Assembly: GCF_001661345.1 (NCBI RefSeq) | Contig: NW_017962928.1 | Location: 130,934 to 194,933 of the forward strand | Origin: Ascoidea rubescens DSM 1968 | Taxonomy: Eukaryota; Ascomycota; Saccharomycetes; Ascoideales; Ascoideaceae | Direction of reading: 5' to 3' | DNA length: 64,000 nt | In this document: one piece after another, positions 1 to 11,395 of the stretch | Position numbering within the stretch: the first letter of the stretch is position 1 | Layout: each line of letters starts with the position of its first letter | The notes under the pieces: model-generated | Told to the model about the DNA's origin: nothing | The model's input: the letters and a program-made list of their open reading frames with translations, nothing else | Database searches by the model: none | Position numbers and translations under genes: made by a program

Positions 1-522
1 AAAAAGAAGAAAAAATAAAGAAAAGATAGAGAAGAAGAAGAAAGAATAGAGAAGGATGATCAAGTTGTTTTGCTGATGATTATACATATATCGATGGTAC
101 ATGCGGTGGGTTTTTTGTTATTCAATTAGAGAATATTTTCATTAAAAAATGACAGTATTGGGTATTTAAAGCTATTTTTTTTCAATTATTTTCAATTAAT
201 CTAATATTGCACTGTTTAAACTAAATCCATTTCGAATAAACATAAATATAATTATATTAAATGTGAAATCGTTGAAGACAAAAATCAAAAACTAAAAAAA
301 AAAAGGTAAAGAACAAAATGAAACAAAAAAAAACTAGTTTTTCTTGTTTCCAAGCAATGAAGCATTAAGCATTAAGATATAAAAAAACTTTAAAGAAGAT
401 AAATGATTAAGGTAACAAAAATAAAATAATAAATTACAGGTAATATACAGAAGTTTTATTTATAATAAAAGCTTGTTTTTATAATTTGGCTTTTTCCCAA
501 ATTTCTAACTTAACTAACCCCA
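1..522. other. Intergenic, downstream of SET1
   Basis: This is AT-rich sequence between the left edge of the window and the SET1 stop codon. The first 60 bases are a purine-rich GAA/GAAGAA tract. No reading frame, tRNA or repeat of note is visible. It probably holds the SET1 3' UTR and terminator and part of the neighbouring intergenic region. Confidence 0.6.
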
Positions 523-3500
523 TTAATTCAAAAATCCTTTACAACCCTCAGATCCACAAAGACATTGAATACGCTCTTCATCATTAAATTCTCTCTCAAA
601 TTTATAGTCATAAGTCAATTCCTCATGGGCCTTAATATCTCTCAATGCATATATCACAATTCTCTTTTTACCATCAACTTTGATGATTTTAGCAGTGCAA
701 CTAGGCTGACAACAATGGTTAATAAATCTTGCAATGCCCCCTTTTTTGGTAGCATCAATCACTGTTTGCTCATCGATTCTAAAAAGATAACTTGATCCAA
801 TTCCAGATTTAATATACTGTTTTTCACGTACATCTGCAACCTGTTGTCGAATACTTTCTCCGACGTACTCAATAATCATCTCCCGAGCAGCTATAGGCTC
901 TAATGCATAAAGACCCCAATTATGAATAGCTGATCTTGCAAATGAAACAGGTTTTTTTCTTTTGTTTAATTGATTCAATTTCAATATATCAGTTTCAAAT
1001 GTCGCAGTAACATCTGCAACATATCTTCTGCTATTAGCTCTATTTACTCTAGAACTTTGGATATTTCTCAGTGAAATCTCGTTGCCATCCTCACCTTGAA
1101 TAGTTGTCAAGGGATCATTTCCATGAACTCTACGACGATGAGGTAAGTATAATGACTTGAGTGAATCGGGTATTTTTCTGTAACCTTGACTTCGACTAGA
1201 TCCAGAATCATTCTCCAAATCATTCAACAAATCTGGATTATTTTCAATCTCTGATTCTTGTTCTTTAAGAAATTCTTTAGTTTTTGGATTAAGTTGTGAA
1301 ACAATACAACTGGAACTTCGACAATCTTCAATAGACTTTTTTTTTAACCAAAAATGATATAAAGGATCGTCATACTCATCTGATGGTTTTTCATTTTTAA
1401 ACACTTCTCTTAATAACTCTACATCTTCTTCATTATCAATAACTGATAAAAAGTCTTCCAAAGTAGGTTTTAGTGTATTGAGATCAATTTTTGGAAATAC
1501 GGTTTTGGGAACAAGTCCTGGTTCGGGTTTATAAATCTCTTCATAATCACTAAACAGTTCTTCCTCCTCATTTTCATTTTTATTTTCATTTTCACTCTCA
1601 TGTTTAACTTCTTCTTCAACTTCCATCATCTCAGGTTCTTCAAAAGGTTCCTCATATTTTTTAACTTCTTTAACAGTTGCTGAATTTTTAAAAATTGTCT
1701 TTTTGGATTCTGATTGGGCACTGGTATCTAAAAGCTTTTTCTTATTTTTCTTTGACTTTTTCTCAGTGCTCTTAGCTTTGGATTTTTTTGGTGGCACGTT
1801 TATTTTTTGCTTCTCTTTATCAGATTTTGAAATTAAAGTAGATTCAAAATTTAATTCATCTACAGAACTAAAATGGTTTTTCATTTTTTCCACATTTTTT
1901 ATATCCCCCATATTCTCCGTCTCTTCTATATCTTCGATTTCTTTTTCCTCAATTTCTTCATCATCTGAAGAAAATATTCTCTGTTGGAGTTTCTTTCTCT
2001 TTCTTGGAATCATGAGAGAATCTTCAATTTTTCTTTTACCAGAAATTAAAATTTCAGGTTGAGGACTATTTCTTGAACTAGAGAAATATTGAGAATCTAA
2101 TTCATCTTTATTTTCGCGATAATTATCTTCCTCTTTCTCTTCTTCTTCTTTTTCTTTTTCATATTCATAGTCGTATTCATCTTCGTTTTTGGAAAAGGAC
2201 TTTTTAATTATAGTTTTTTCGGACTTTTTAAAAGATATGATTTCTTCATATTTCGGTTTGGTTTGGTTTTTTTCAAATTTTTTTTTCAACTTTAAACTTT
2301 TTTCAGAATCATCTAAAACTTTAATTTTTTGGGTGGGTGCTTTTTTCATTTTAAAGCCTGAAAGAATAGGCAATCTAACCTTTTCTTTACTAATAATTGA
2401 ATAAAATTCAGATGCTTCATCTCGCTTTGAATCTTTGGGCTCGGTCAAAGTTGTTTTTACAGATTTGTCTTTATTTTCCAATTTGCTTTTTTTTTGTGAT
2501 TCGATTTTTTCCTTTTTATAATCTTCTTCCATTAATTTGAACTTATCATCCTTCAAATATTCCAAAATTGTTGGTGCAATAAATCTTTCTCTGACATTTT
2601 TCATTAAAGTGGCAGATAATTCTTTTAGTATTATATCAGTAGCCTCCGATATTGGATCTCTCAATTGAGTTTGCTCTGATGGAGTTTTTTTATTTTCTAT
2701 AACCTTTTTTTCTGGTAGATATAATTCCATTTTCAAGCGATATCTAGTCAATTTTTTATCATTTTCCATTTTATAACACCTTTCTGCTTCTTTTGGATCA
2801 TTGAATATTATTACAAAACACCTATTTGGCTCAGCCGAAATTTTAGCCCACATATATGAAGATAGTCTTTTTTTAAATAGTTTTATTGGGACTTTTTCTA
2901 TTGGCAAAAATTTTGTACTTATAAGAATATATGCTCTGTTATTAATTGTAGATTTAGTGTTAGCAGATAAGACTTGAGATAGATTTTTTAATAAATTATG
3001 CTTTGGGAGATAAGGTGTCTTAGGAGTTGAGGTTGAATTGATTGAATTTATTTTTTTTTTTAAAAGCGATAAAGTTTCGTCTTCAGGTTTAAAAGAGTTG
3101 GAATTTAATACGCTAGAAAAAGATGGTTCTGATTGTTTAATGGTTGAATTGAGAATGGCATGGTTATCTCTATGCAAAGATTTTGATTTTTGAACTTCTA
3201 ATTTAAGCAATTTTTCCATCTGTCTTTTTTTTTCTTGTTCTAATATTTTAGTTCTTTTAATGAAATTCTGTTCCAATTCTTTTTTTTTTAGTTTTTCGAT
3301 TTCTCTTTTTTTGGCTAGATCTAGACGTCTTTTTCTTTCCTGAGAGTATTTTATAGCAATTGCAGATCTTGATTCTAAAAGTTTGTTTTTTGAAGTATTT
3401 AAACCCACTTGGATTAGGACATTATCGAGGGGTAATTTATTATGAGTTTCTCTTATGGCATTTAAGCAAGATTTGTAGCCTTTGACGAAATTTTTATTAC

Positions 3501-5220
3501 TGTCATTATCAAACTTTAAATGAGCAACAGAGACAGGAGTGGCACTAATGGGATCTTTTACCGTTTGAAAATCAATAATAGTACCGAATTTCAGAAATGT
3601 GTTTCTTAGAAAGTTTTGATTAAAATTGTGAGGAAAGTTCCAAATGACTAAATGGTTTGAAAGGGGAGTGTTGATTGAAGTTTTGGGGTCATAGTTATAG
3701 ATTGGAAATTGTAAGGATTTGAAATAATTTTTTTTTTTTGATTTTTTTGTTATTAGTTTAATGTAGGCGTTGGTGTTTGAGTTTTCGCTGATTTTTTTTT
3801 TAATCAAGTCTTTTCTTGGATCAATTCTTTCATTCAGTTTAATGTCACCTTGGAATATGTATTTGTGTTTAAGTTTTCTGGAGGAAATATCTTTTGTTTG
3901 GGAAGAAGTGGAAGCTTTGTAGATTTCTGGATCGAATGTTACTCTATAATTTTTTTTTAGTTTTTTGTTATCATTGGGTAGATTATTTTGAGAGTGTATG
4001 AGGTTGAAATTGAAATCCTGTCTATGGTATTGATCGGTTATATTTGAATCGTTATAAAAATTTGAATCAATTGTTGAGGAATCCTTTTTTTTCAACTCCA
4101 CTCTAAAAACTTGAGGTTTTAAATTGCCGTTCAGCATTGCTTTTGGAGCTTTTGGAATTTTGATCGAATTTTGATTATAATTTGAATTTGAAGTGGATTG
4201 TGATTGGGAATGGGATCTTGAGTGGGAATTTGAGTGGGAATTTGAGTGGGAATGTGATTTTGACAATGTGTTGGAGATTGAGGTTGAATTATGGCTGAAT
4301 GGAGTCGATGTCACTGATAAGGGGGTGGCAGGAGATGAGGATGTGATGGTGAGTTTGTGTGAAAAAGAGGTATAAAGCAAAGAGTTGGAACTAGAGTTGG
4401 AGCTAGAGTTGGAATTAAAATTGGGAGTGGAGGTAGAATTAGGATTAGAATTAGCAGTGGTAATATTGGTATTAGTGTTGTTGTTGTTGTTGTTGACATT
4501 AGAGATAGCGATAGAATTAGAATTAAAGTTGGAATCAGTTCTAGTAAAAGCATTAGCATCGTTATTGGATGAGGATAGGGATTTTGTTGAAAGTGAGGGA
4601 ATCAGAGAAGTTGCAGTCGTGGAAGAGGAAGCAGTGGTGATGTTTGAGTGTGGAGAACTGGAGTCATCCTTTATCAAAGGCGTAGAAGCAGGCGAGGAGA
4701 GCAAAATTGGCGAGTTAGCAGAGAGCTCGTTTTGTTGGGGTGATATGTTGGTGTCTTTGGAGGAAGAAGATGGAGATTGGTTTGGTTGTGGTTTGAGCAG
4801 CTGGGACAGGTTTTTGGAGGATGAAGGAATATAAATATCAGGCTTTCTGGAATTGGGCTGCTTTCTGGAGCTGGGAATATAAACATCGGCTCTTCTACTG
4901 TAGTAGGGAGATTGGCCATTGAGATAGTAACCTTGCTGTTGCTGGGTCTGATTCTGAAGTAGGTTTTGATTTAGGCTGTGGGTCTGGGTCTGGGTCTGGT
5001 TTTGGTGTTGGTTATAGAAGTAAGGATTGTTAGTGGGCTCATAGTAGGATGAGTGATAAGAGCTATGGTGGTACGTCAAGTTGGAATGGGTGCTGCTGTG
5101 GTAGTTGTTGAGCTTAACGCCATTAGTGTTGTATCTGAGGGGGGCCCTGTGGTTGTTTGCAAAATGTTTTTTGTAGTTACCAGATTGATCGTAGTGAGTA
5201 TTGTTATCTTCCATGGGCAT
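523..5220 (-). CDS. SET1: Histone H3 lysine-4 methyltransferase Set1 (COMPASS)
   Basis: Set1 is the catalytic subunit of COMPASS and methylates histone H3 Lys4 using S-adenosylmethionine. The 1565-residue product is longer than the roughly 1080 residues of S. cerevisiae, mainly because of a long Asn/Ser-rich N-terminal region with His-Ser repeats around residues 325-345. An RRM-like domain lies near residues 520-605 and the Set1-associated RNA-binding domain near 760-840. A Lys/Glu-rich linker follows. The n-SET region begins near residue 1360 ([12 protein letters not shown]), and the SET domain spans about 1420-1537 with [11 protein letters not shown] and ELTYDYKFE. The post-SET motif [13 protein letters not shown] ends the protein. 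The start is the first in-frame ATG (MPMEDNN); the ATG two codons later is an alternative. Everything expected of a working enzyme is present. Confidence 0.96.
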   Translation of the reverse strand: MPMEDNNTHYDQSGNYKKHFANNHRAPLRYNTNGVKLNNYHSSTHSNLTYHHSSYHSSYYEPTNNPYFYNQHQNQTQTQTHSLNQNLLQNQTQQQQGYYLNGQSPYYSRRADVYIPSSRKQPNSRKPDIYIPSSSKNLSQLLKPQPNQSPSSSSKDTNISPQQNELSANSPILLSSPASTPLIKDDSSSPHSNITTASSSTTATSLIPSLSTKSLSSSNNDANAFTRTDSNFNSNSIAISNVNNNNNNTNTNITTANSNPNSTSTPNFNSNSSSNSSSNSLLYTSFSHKLTITSSSPATPLSVTSTPFSHNSTSISNTLSKSHSHSNSHSNSHSRSHSQSQSTSNSNYNQNSIKIPKAPKAMLNGNLKPQVFRVELKKKDSSTIDSNFYNDSNITDQYHRQDFNFNLIHSQNNLPNDNKKLKKNYRVTFDPEIYKASTSSQTKDISSRKLKHKYIFQGDIKLNERIDPRKDLIKKKISENSNTNAYIKLITKKSKKKNYFKSLQFPIYNYDPKTSINTPLSNHLVIWNFPHNFNQNFLRNTFLKFGTIIDFQTVKDPISATPVSVAHLKFDNDSNKNFVKGYKSCLNAIRETHNKLPLDNVLIQVGLNTSKNKLLESRSAIAIKYSQERKRRLDLAKKREIEKLKKKELEQNFIKRTKILEQEKKRQMEKLLKLEVQKSKSLHRDNHAILNSTIKQSEPSFSSVLNSNSFKPEDETLSLLKKKINSINSTSTPKTPYLPKHNLLKNLSQVLSANTKSTINNRAYILISTKFLPIEKVPIKLFKKRLSSYMWAKISAEPNRCFVIIFNDPKEAERCYKMENDKKLTRYRLKMELYLPEKKVIENKKTPSEQTQLRDPISEATDIILKELSATLMKNVRERFIAPTILEYLKDDKFKLMEEDYKKEKIESQKKSKLENKDKSVKTTLTEPKDSKRDEASEFYSIISKEKVRLPILSGFKMKKAPTQKIKVLDDSEKSLKLKKKFEKNQTKPKYEEIISFKKSEKTIIKKSFSKNEDEYDYEYEKEKEEEEKEEDNYRENKDELDSQYFSSSRNSPQPEILISGKRKIEDSLMIPRKRKKLQQRIFSSDDEEIEEKEIEDIEETENMGDIKNVEKMKNHFSSVDELNFESTLISKSDKEKQKINVPPKKSKAKSTEKKSKKNKKKLLDTSAQSESKKTIFKNSATVKEVKKYEEPFEEPEMMEVEEEVKHESENENKNENEEEELFSDYEEIYKPEPGLVPKTVFPKIDLNTLKPTLEDFLSVIDNEEDVELLREVFKNEKPSDEYDDPLYHFWLKKKSIEDCRSSSCIVSQLNPKTKEFLKEQESEIENNPDLLNDLENDSGSSRSQGYRKIPDSLKSLYLPHRRRVHGNDPLTTIQGEDGNEISLRNIQSSRVNRANSRRYVADVTATFETDILKLNQLNKRKKPVSFARSAIHNWGLYALEPIAAREMIIEYVGESIRQQVADVREKQYIKSGIGSSYLFRIDEQTVIDATKKGGIARFINHCCQPSCTAKIIKVDGKKRIVIYALRDIKAHEELTYDYKFEREFNDEERIQCLCGSEGCKGFLN

Positions 5221-5639
5221 CTTGATTGTATTTGTTTATGTTTAACAACAGAGAAAAAAGAATAACAAATCAAAAACAAGTCCAAGACAGGCAGGATGGA
5301 GGCAGAGGAAAAAAGCTGGTTTGGAGGGACAAGAAGCAACAGATCAGAGCTGGCGAAGGACATACAGCAAATAAAGCAACAGAAGAATCAACGAGTATCA
5401 GCACCAGACGTTTGAGCTGAGTTTGAAGATGAAAAGAAATTCAACTGTGCAAGTCGAAATGGAAATTGACCAGGCCAGCGCTGCTCCCCCCGACCTCGCG
5501 CGCTGCTTAGCGACCGCCGTGTCCTTAGCGAGCGCTTCGGGCGCGCTGTTCGTGTAGCGCCACGGCTGTTCTCGCGGTGGCGCATTGCTGCCGCTGGTGC
5601 GTGTGCTGCCGGCCTTTCGGTGCGCGGTGGCGCTGCGTC
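5221..5639. other. Intergenic: SET1 promoter and SPC98 3' end
   Basis: This 419-bp gap lies between two minus-strand genes. From about 5480 the composition turns sharply GC-rich, and this continues into the 3' coding end of SPC98 to about 5860. Several short overlapping open frames exist here on both strands, but GC-rich DNA explains them and none has a recognisable protein. Confidence 0.5.
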
Positions 5640-8600
5640 CTACTGCAACGTGTATCCGACGTTCCGGAGGTGCACATCGCTATCCGACACCAAGTCGTCT
5701 GTGAACGTCTTCTTGCAACTGTTGAAGAGGCGGTAGATGCTGCTGATGTTGGAGTAGATGGTGCGTAGCTTCTTGTTGATACTTTCCATCTCGCTGTATA
5801 TTTCCAACTCCACCTCCACCTCCTTATCCGCCATTTCGTCGCCCTCGCTCGTCCCCTTTTCGTACTGTAGCTCAAACAACTTGATCATCTCAAACGTCAA
5901 CTCAATAAACTCTTTCGAACAGTTTATAAACTGGTACATCAAGTTGATCAACTGGTTGAACTGTTTTATAAACAATTTCTTCGACACTTCCCCAACTTTG
6001 CTTTCCAGCGAATCTTTACTCAATATTTTATTTCGCGATATTGATATCAAGTACCTGGAATAGATTTTTTCCAACTCGTCAATAGAATTCTCCTTTATCA
6101 AATTCTCCTCCATTTCTTCTTTAGGCATCTTGATGTAATTTCTCTTGTTCCGAATTATCGAATTGAACTTATCGAATCTCTCGTCTTCATGTTTTTCAAA
6201 CTCTCTTTTGTTATCTTCCATAAATTTCCTTTTGGGCAAAATCACTTGATTATACCTCTTTATCAAATTCTTTCCTTCACCACTACTACTACCAATCTTA
6301 TCACCATTGCCTTCCCCAATTTTAACCAATGAACAAATCAATTTATAATAATTATCCTCTATTATATTAAACTGAAAAAAATTTATCATTTTATTCAAAA
6401 ACTTCAAAACTTCATTTTTCATTATATTCAACCTGTTATTCTTAAAAACCATCCATTTTTTATTCATATCGTTTTTATTTAAAATCCCCCCATTTTCACT
6501 TCCATTCTTAATCAACTTGTAAATATAACTCTCAACATGCTTAAACATTCGGTTTTTTCTCAACAAATTGCTCTCAACCCAACTCTCATTTAACAAATAA
6601 TCTATTCTTTTCAACTTCCATAAAAAATTAAACATTCTCAAATACTCCCGTAAATTTAAATTACTATTCCCGCTGTTTAATATCAAACTAATGGGATTGT
6701 CATTTATCCTATAATCCAATGTAAACACATCCCATCCAATATTATTTCCATTATCCAATTCAATAATTCGCGCATCAATCCGATTCAAATACTCATCACC
6801 ATACTTATTGATAGATGACTCATTAATTGAGTTTTTCAATATCTTGGTTAATTGATGCGTCCTCAACCGATCCGATCTTTCATCCAATATTCCAATAGAA
6901 TTCTCTATCAACAAATTAATAAAATCTCCCTTTCCCATAAATAAAAAATCTTTCATATTCTTAATATGCTCAAACATTTTAAATTTTTTAAATATAATCA
7001 AATTGAAATAGTTTAATATCTCCTTGTACTCAATTTCAATAATCTTTCGAAATTTTTTAAACTCCATTAAATTGTTATTATTCTTATTAACCTCAAAATT
7101 GTCATTAGAAAACTGTTGATAGACCCTGCAATATTTCTCATTTATTTGCTTCAAATATCCCAACTCTTTACAATTCTTTTTTAAAAAAATTATCGTCTTT
7201 CCGATTTGATAAATCTTTTCACAAATTTCAAAAGAAAAAATGTCTTTTGGTACTTTACTTTTATCAAGTATCACATTATTAATATTAATGCTATTATTAA
7301 TATTACTAATATTAAAAACACTATTGCCATCCTTAAAATCATTATAAATATCTATAAAATTAATAAAAAATTCATTATTTTTATCAACCAACTCTCCACT
7401 AATTACCCAATTTATTATAATTTTCAAATACGGTTGATAACATGCTTTAAAAAAATCTATCGAAATCCTTTGGATCAAGTAATCGTTGAATTTGGTATAA
7501 TTATAAATTAAATTCAAGAACTCAAAATCTCTCAATTGCTTTAAATTTTCATTTAAATGTAAATAAAATCGAAATTTAATAATTTCATCAAATAAAAATA
7601 AATATATTTTTCTCAAAGTTAATTTATTATTTGAATTGATTGAGTTGTTATTATTAATAAAATCAGAATTTTTTCTTTGCAAGTCATCTATAACTTTAAT
7701 ATAGTTTTTTAAAATAATTGATAACTGAGAATAAAAACTCATTTTAATTTGTGAATAATTATAACTGTTAATTAAATTATCATTGATTTTTAATGACTCG
7801 TTTAAAATTGAATGAATCAAAGCCACTTCTAAAATGTTATGTAAAAGCCCACTATTTGAATTATTAATAAAATTTGGTATATTAATTTTAAAGAAAAATT
7901 CGTCATTAATAGAATTTTTAAATTTGGTTAGTGGAAATAATTCTGAAGTGGAGCCAAGTAAGTTGAATAAAAGATGATTTATGATTTCATTTTCATTAAT
8001 TAGTTCTGGATTCTCTTTTTTAATATAATTTAAAGCAATTTCAGATAGAGTTAAATTACTTAAATTAATATTTGAGTTTAAATTTAAATTTGAATTGAAA
8101 TTTGAAAAGCCAGTTCTTTGATTATTTAAAGGACTGGGATCTCTAGTAAAAAATTGATTATTATTGTTATTGATTTTGCCAAAATCAATGCTGCCTCTTG
8201 ATATAGGCCCTCTTTGATCGATTGAAGCTCTTCTACTTGTATTTCTTGAAATTGGAAATGAATTTCTATAATTTTGTTGATTTATTTGATTTGGTTGAAG
8301 TTGTCTAGTTGGAATTTGAGAAGATGAAGTAAAATTTTGGTTTGGGTTCATGTATAAATGATTAATATCAGCATTTGAGTTATTGATAACATTGTTATTA
8401 TTATTTGGAATATCATGAAAAGAATCTAATAAAGATAAATAACTTTCAATTTGGTCTAAGTTTTTATAATTAATTAATAATTGCAATAAATTTTTGAAAT
8501 GAATCCAATGGTTATTATTATTTAAAGTGTTTGGATTGGTTAAGTTGAATCTATTTTGAAACAAAATTAACAAATCATCTACAGACTTAATATTTGGATT

Positions 8601-8768
8601 AAGATTTGGATTAAGAATAGAACTGTGGTTATTGTTATTCAAATAGTCAATGTATTGTAATAGCTCATTATAGATTTGATTTAGCTCGCTGCTTGGAAGG
8701 TTTGGCAGTAGCGACTTAATGAGAACCTGCAAATGTAGTTTGGTGCTTCGATTCAATTCCTGGGACAT
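5640..8768 (-). CDS. SPC98: Gamma-tubulin complex component Spc98 (GCP3)
   Basis: This is a microtubule nucleation protein that binds gamma-tubulin together with Spc97 at the spindle pole body. The product is 1042 residues from the ATG at 8766-8768 (MSQELNRSTK); an upstream in-frame extension begins only at TTG and was not used. The N-terminal 240 residues are Asn-rich. GCP-family signatures follow: a GELVDKNNEFF-type segment in the N-terminal grip domain, GKGDFINLLIEN near residue 609, and GWDVFTLDYR near residue 676. The GWDVF..DY form is characteristic of GCP3/Spc98; GCP2/Spc97 has a GxxxFxxDYxVxWPLSL pattern. It is longer than S. cerevisiae Spc98 (846 aa) because of Asn/Lys insertions. 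The last 70 codons are much more GC-rich than the rest, matching the GC peak downstream. Confidence 0.85.
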   Translation of the reverse strand: MSQELNRSTKLHLQVLIKSLLPNLPSSELNQIYNELLQYIDYLNNNNHSSILNPNLNPNIKSVDDLLILFQNRFNLTNPNTLNNNNHWIHFKNLLQLLINYKNLDQIESYLSLLDSFHDIPNNNNNVINNSNADINHLYMNPNQNFTSSSQIPTRQLQPNQINQQNYRNSFPISRNTSRRASIDQRGPISRGSIDFGKINNNNNQFFTRDPSPLNNQRTGFSNFNSNLNLNSNINLSNLTLSEIALNYIKKENPELINENEIINHLLFNLLGSTSELFPLTKFKNSINDEFFFKINIPNFINNSNSGLLHNILEVALIHSILNESLKINDNLINSYNYSQIKMSFYSQLSIILKNYIKVIDDLQRKNSDFINNNNSINSNNKLTLRKIYLFLFDEIIKFRFYLHLNENLKQLRDFEFLNLIYNYTKFNDYLIQRISIDFFKACYQPYLKIIINWVISGELVDKNNEFFINFIDIYNDFKDGNSVFNISNINNSININNVILDKSKVPKDIFSFEICEKIYQIGKTIIFLKKNCKELGYLKQINEKYCRVYQQFSNDNFEVNKNNNNLMEFKKFRKIIEIEYKEILNYFNLIIFKKFKMFEHIKNMKDFLFMGKGDFINLLIENSIGILDERSDRLRTHQLTKILKNSINESSINKYGDEYLNRIDARIIELDNGNNIGWDVFTLDYRINDNPISLILNSGNSNLNLREYLRMFNFLWKLKRIDYLLNESWVESNLLRKNRMFKHVESYIYKLIKNGSENGGILNKNDMNKKWMVFKNNRLNIMKNEVLKFLNKMINFFQFNIIEDNYYKLICSLVKIGEGNGDKIGSSSGEGKNLIKRYNQVILPKRKFMEDNKREFEKHEDERFDKFNSIIRNKRNYIKMPKEEMEENLIKENSIDELEKIYSRYLISISRNKILSKDSLESKVGEVSKKLFIKQFNQLINLMYQFINCSKEFIELTFEMIKLFELQYEKGTSEGDEMADKEVEVELEIYSEMESINKKLRTIYSNISSIYRLFNSCKKTFTDDLVSDSDVHLRNVGYTLQ

Positions 8769-9257
8769 CTGGGATAGAATAAAAGAGCTAGTCAACCAAT
8801 ATAATACATCAATAGCCTAATGCTCAACAATCCAGTGATCGATGGATTCAACTTGAATATTCAATTCAAAATGAAAGAGGTTTTCCTAAATACAAGTAAT
8901 CCTTATTAGGCAATACCTGAACAAGACACTACTTAATAAAGAAATCTTGCATTTTTTCTGTTTTTGACAGTTCTACAACGAAAAGGGAAAGATCCTCAAT
9001 CAGAGAATAATGTTGGAATCTTATCTATAACCACAATTTGGTTCGAAATTAAAATGGTGAAGAAGTCTCTTTCTTTTGCAAATTATACTGTAATACATTG
9101 GGATTCAGGGAAAAATAATAGAAGTTGAGCATTCCATACTACGGTTCGAGTTAGTAATCAAAATTGGCTAAATATCATTAATTTAGTATATCTTTATAAA
9201 GCAAAAGAGAATAGAGTATTGTAGAATATTTATTTAATGGTCAATGCTGGAATTAAA
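8769..9257. other. Intergenic: SPC98 promoter and NDUFS4 3' region
   Basis: This 489-bp AT-rich gap separates two minus-strand genes. I see no conserved reading frame, tRNA or clear repeat. It should contain the SPC98 promoter and the terminator of the NDUFS4 gene. Confidence 0.5.
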
Positions 9258-9728
9258 CTATTTAGTTCTAATGTGTTTCAATTTGTCTGGACAATGCAAG
9301 AAATTATTATCGTAGACTTTTTTTCTGAAATGTCTTTTTTTTGGTTCTTGGATATAATATGTCCAGCCTTGACCTTCGGCAAATCTGATAGCAGCATCTT
9401 TGGTATCGAATTTTAAGCTTGTTGTTTGCATGTAGTCTCCAGTTGATTGATATCCCATCAAATCATTTTCCCATCTATTGCTTTTCCCTAAAACATCCCA
9501 ATCTAGTTTCCAGAATTTCCCGTTATTGTGACCTGATTGAGTAGCAGGTTTACACTCTTGAAAGATTCTAACACTTCTCTCTGGGGTACTGAGCTCTTTT
9601 GGAGCACCTGTGACGAGCTCTTTTGAAAGAAAAGTTTCCTTGGGAGTAGTAGAAACATCTGAAATAAATCTGACAGATGGGAACCTTATGGCAGAGTTCA
9701 CAACAGATCTAGCAGACTGACGAAACAT
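9258..9728 (-). CDS. Complex I accessory subunit NDUFS4 (18/21-kDa, AQDQ-type)
   Basis: This is an accessory subunit of mitochondrial NADH:ubiquinone oxidoreductase, located near the N-module. The product is 156 residues, typical for the family. The N-terminus ([16 protein letters not shown]) is a basic, Ser/Arg-rich presequence suited to matrix import. Family hallmarks are the segment from [15 protein letters not shown] through [21 protein letters not shown], then [14 protein letters not shown] and the basic C-terminal tail [14 protein letters not shown]. Its presence implies that the organism has complex I, unlike Saccharomyces, Kluyveromyces and their close relatives. It is divergently arranged with ORC6, 275 bp away, and a CCAAT box lies in the shared promoter. 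Confidence 0.93.
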   Translation of the reverse strand: MFRQSARSVVNSAIRFPSVRFISDVSTTPKETFLSKELVTGAPKELSTPERSVRIFQECKPATQSGHNNGKFWKLDWDVLGKSNRWENDLMGYQSTGDYMQTTSLKFDTKDAAIRFAEGQGWTYYIQEPKKRHFRKKVYDNNFLHCPDKLKHIRTK

Positions 9729-9815
9729 TTTTGCAATTGTATTCTGGTTTTATCGACACTTATCACAGACTCATTCAACAACTCCAGCTTCATTGGGTTT
9801 GAATCAAAGGTGGAT

Positions 9816-9823
9816 TGATTGGT
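9816..9823 (-). promoter_or_regulatory. CCAAT box (Hap2/3/5-type site)
   Basis: TGATTGGT on the plus strand is an exact match to the yeast Hap-complex consensus TNATTGGT. It lies about 90 bp upstream of the NDUFS4 start codon. Hap-complex control of respiratory-chain genes is well established in yeasts, so this is a sensible candidate. A palindromic TCCGCGGA (9823-9830) overlaps its end. Binding is inferred from the motif only. Confidence 0.4.
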
Positions 9824-10003
9824 CCGCGGATTCCAGTGGAGGCATATCCGTGAACAGTGGTGGAGCAACGGCTGATGTAAAATGTATGTCATCCGTGATA
9901 TTTCCGCAATACACAAAGCTGGCTCCAAATTGTTTTCTCTTCATAGGAAGCAGAAACAGCAGAAACAGCAGGTTTTTGGGAAGCAGAATTCTCAAAAAGA
10001 GCA

Positions 10004-11173
10004 ATGGATTCATACATCAAACAAGCATTAAGCGATATTTTGCCTTCTCACGATGAAGCATATCCCAGCGATTTGATCCTCTATTGCAATTCCTATTTGC
10101 AACAATCCAAAATCAAACTACCAACACTAGATCAAAATTTGGAAATTTCAAGAACTTATTTCTCATGTTATTTCGCCATAAATTACATTATAAACAATAA
10201 AAAAAACTATTTGAATTTGTCAACTCCAAGTTTAAATAGGTTTCCAATCAGCCAGAAAAACGTCAGAAGAGGTTTAACTATTTTTGGTTTGGCTTTTAAT
10301 AACAATCCAAATATTTCGCCAATTCAAAAAAGAAAAAAAATTGAAACATCCTCAATTTTGCCTTTACCTGCTACCAAAAGAAGAAAGTTGAATTTTACTG
10401 ATAATAATAACAAAAGTGAAAATAACAACAACAATGATAATAAACCCACACTTATTCAAAACGATAAGACTCTATTAAACACACCCAGAAAACAAAATCG
10501 ATACTCTCCAAAAAAATCTTCTCCTTTGAAAAATCAGTCTTCTCCTCATAGAAATTCACCATCCAAGTTATCTCCATCAAAATTATCTCCATTGAAAAAT
10601 TCTCCATTAAAATCAAATCCAAACAATAAAAATGAAGTATCAATCAAAAAAATCATTGAACTATGTAATTACTTCAAAATTCAAAATTTTATCTGTCTAA
10701 AACTAATTAAATTCTTCAAAAAATTTCAAAAGAAATTTAAAAATCAAAACTTTTTATTATTATCCTTAATATATATTCTTTACTTTACCATTTATAATAA
10801 AATTTTAATCAAAAATTTCAGTTTATTCAATATTTTTAAGAAAAATTTATTTAATAATTTTCAGATATCTTCAGCAAATATCAATGACACAGACTTAAAA
10901 TTTTGGATAACTTTATCCTTTAATTTAATCAAAAATGAAAAATGGTTTAAATCTTTACAATTCAAATATCAATGCATCAATTTAGACACTATTTTCACTA
11001 AAAACTTGAATAATAGCAATCATACAGGTGACAGTAATCACAACTACCTTTATAGCATGGGCGACCTACTCACCCCTTCCTCAACACCAGATATAAAAGA
11101 CTCTCTTTTAGAATATAAAAACTGGACCATTGAAATAAAAAAAAACTTGCTCTCTCTCCAAAACTCTTTGTAA
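10004..11173 (+). CDS. ORC6: Origin recognition complex subunit 6
   Basis: Orc6 is part of the six-subunit complex that marks replication origins and loads MCM helicases through Cdt1. The 389-residue protein has an N-terminal helical, TFIIB-like region (MDSYIKQALSDILP) and a nuclear, phosphorylation-rich middle. Around residues 165-205 there is a cluster of SP-K/R sites (SPKK, SPLK, SPHR, SPSK repeated) typical of CDK targets. The C-terminal fold runs from about 213 and ends with the diagnostic NEKWFKSLQFKYQCINLDTI, comparable to the GEKWFRDLQIRYDDFD stretch of S. cerevisiae Orc6. The leader just upstream contains a CAGAAACAG repeat. Overall similarity is low, as usual for Orc6, but the C-terminal motif and CDK cluster together make the call good. 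Confidence 0.85.
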   Translation: MDSYIKQALSDILPSHDEAYPSDLILYCNSYLQQSKIKLPTLDQNLEISRTYFSCYFAINYIINNKKNYLNLSTPSLNRFPISQKNVRRGLTIFGLAFNNNPNISPIQKRKKIETSSILPLPATKRRKLNFTDNNNKSENNNNNDNKPTLIQNDKTLLNTPRKQNRYSPKKSSPLKNQSSPHRNSPSKLSPSKLSPLKNSPLKSNPNNKNEVSIKKIIELCNYFKIQNFICLKLIKFFKKFQKKFKNQNFLLLSLIYILYFTIYNKILIKNFSLFNIFKKNLFNNFQISSANINDTDLKFWITLSFNLIKNEKWFKSLQFKYQCINLDTIFTKNLNNSNHTGDSNHNYLYSMGDLLTPSSTPDIKDSLLEYKNWTIEIKKNLLSLQNSL

Positions 11174-11298
11174 TTATATACTATTTTATATTTAAACGAA
11201 TAGCAAACAATAAATAAGTTATAGGCTCAAATCAGAAATATTAACTTTTTGGACTGGCCCACAAAGTTGGTCTCAAACTTTATTCTTTTTTTTTTTTT

Positions 11299-11327
11299 TG
11301 AAAAATTCAAACTGAAAATTTTTTATT
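11299..11327 (+). promoter_or_regulatory. RRPE-like promoter module upstream of UTP4
   Basis: A poly-T run is followed by TGAAAAATTCA and then TGAAAATTTTTTATT, ending 68 bp before the UTP4 ATG. The second word matches the ribosomal RNA processing element (TGAAAATTTTT) found before ribosome-biogenesis genes in yeasts. Almost the same two-part arrangement precedes TIF1 at 19748-19774. No clear PAC motif (GATGAG) was seen beside it. Confidence 0.5.
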
Positions 11328-11395
11328 CAATAAAAACAATTGACTAAACCATCATCAACAGTTCATCTGTTTATACATAATATTTTTCAAGAAAA

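Noticed and set aside
4193-4834. Long plus-strand frames inside SET1
   Set aside because: They are antisense shadows of the Ser/Asn-rich low-complexity part of SET1.
5388-5875. Minus- and plus-strand frames beside the SPC98 3' end
   Set aside because: Arg/Ser/Thr-rich translations of GC-rich DNA, partly overlapping SPC98 in another frame.
8769-8795. Nine-residue extension of Spc98
   Set aside because: It starts with TTG; the ATG at 8766-8768 is adequate.
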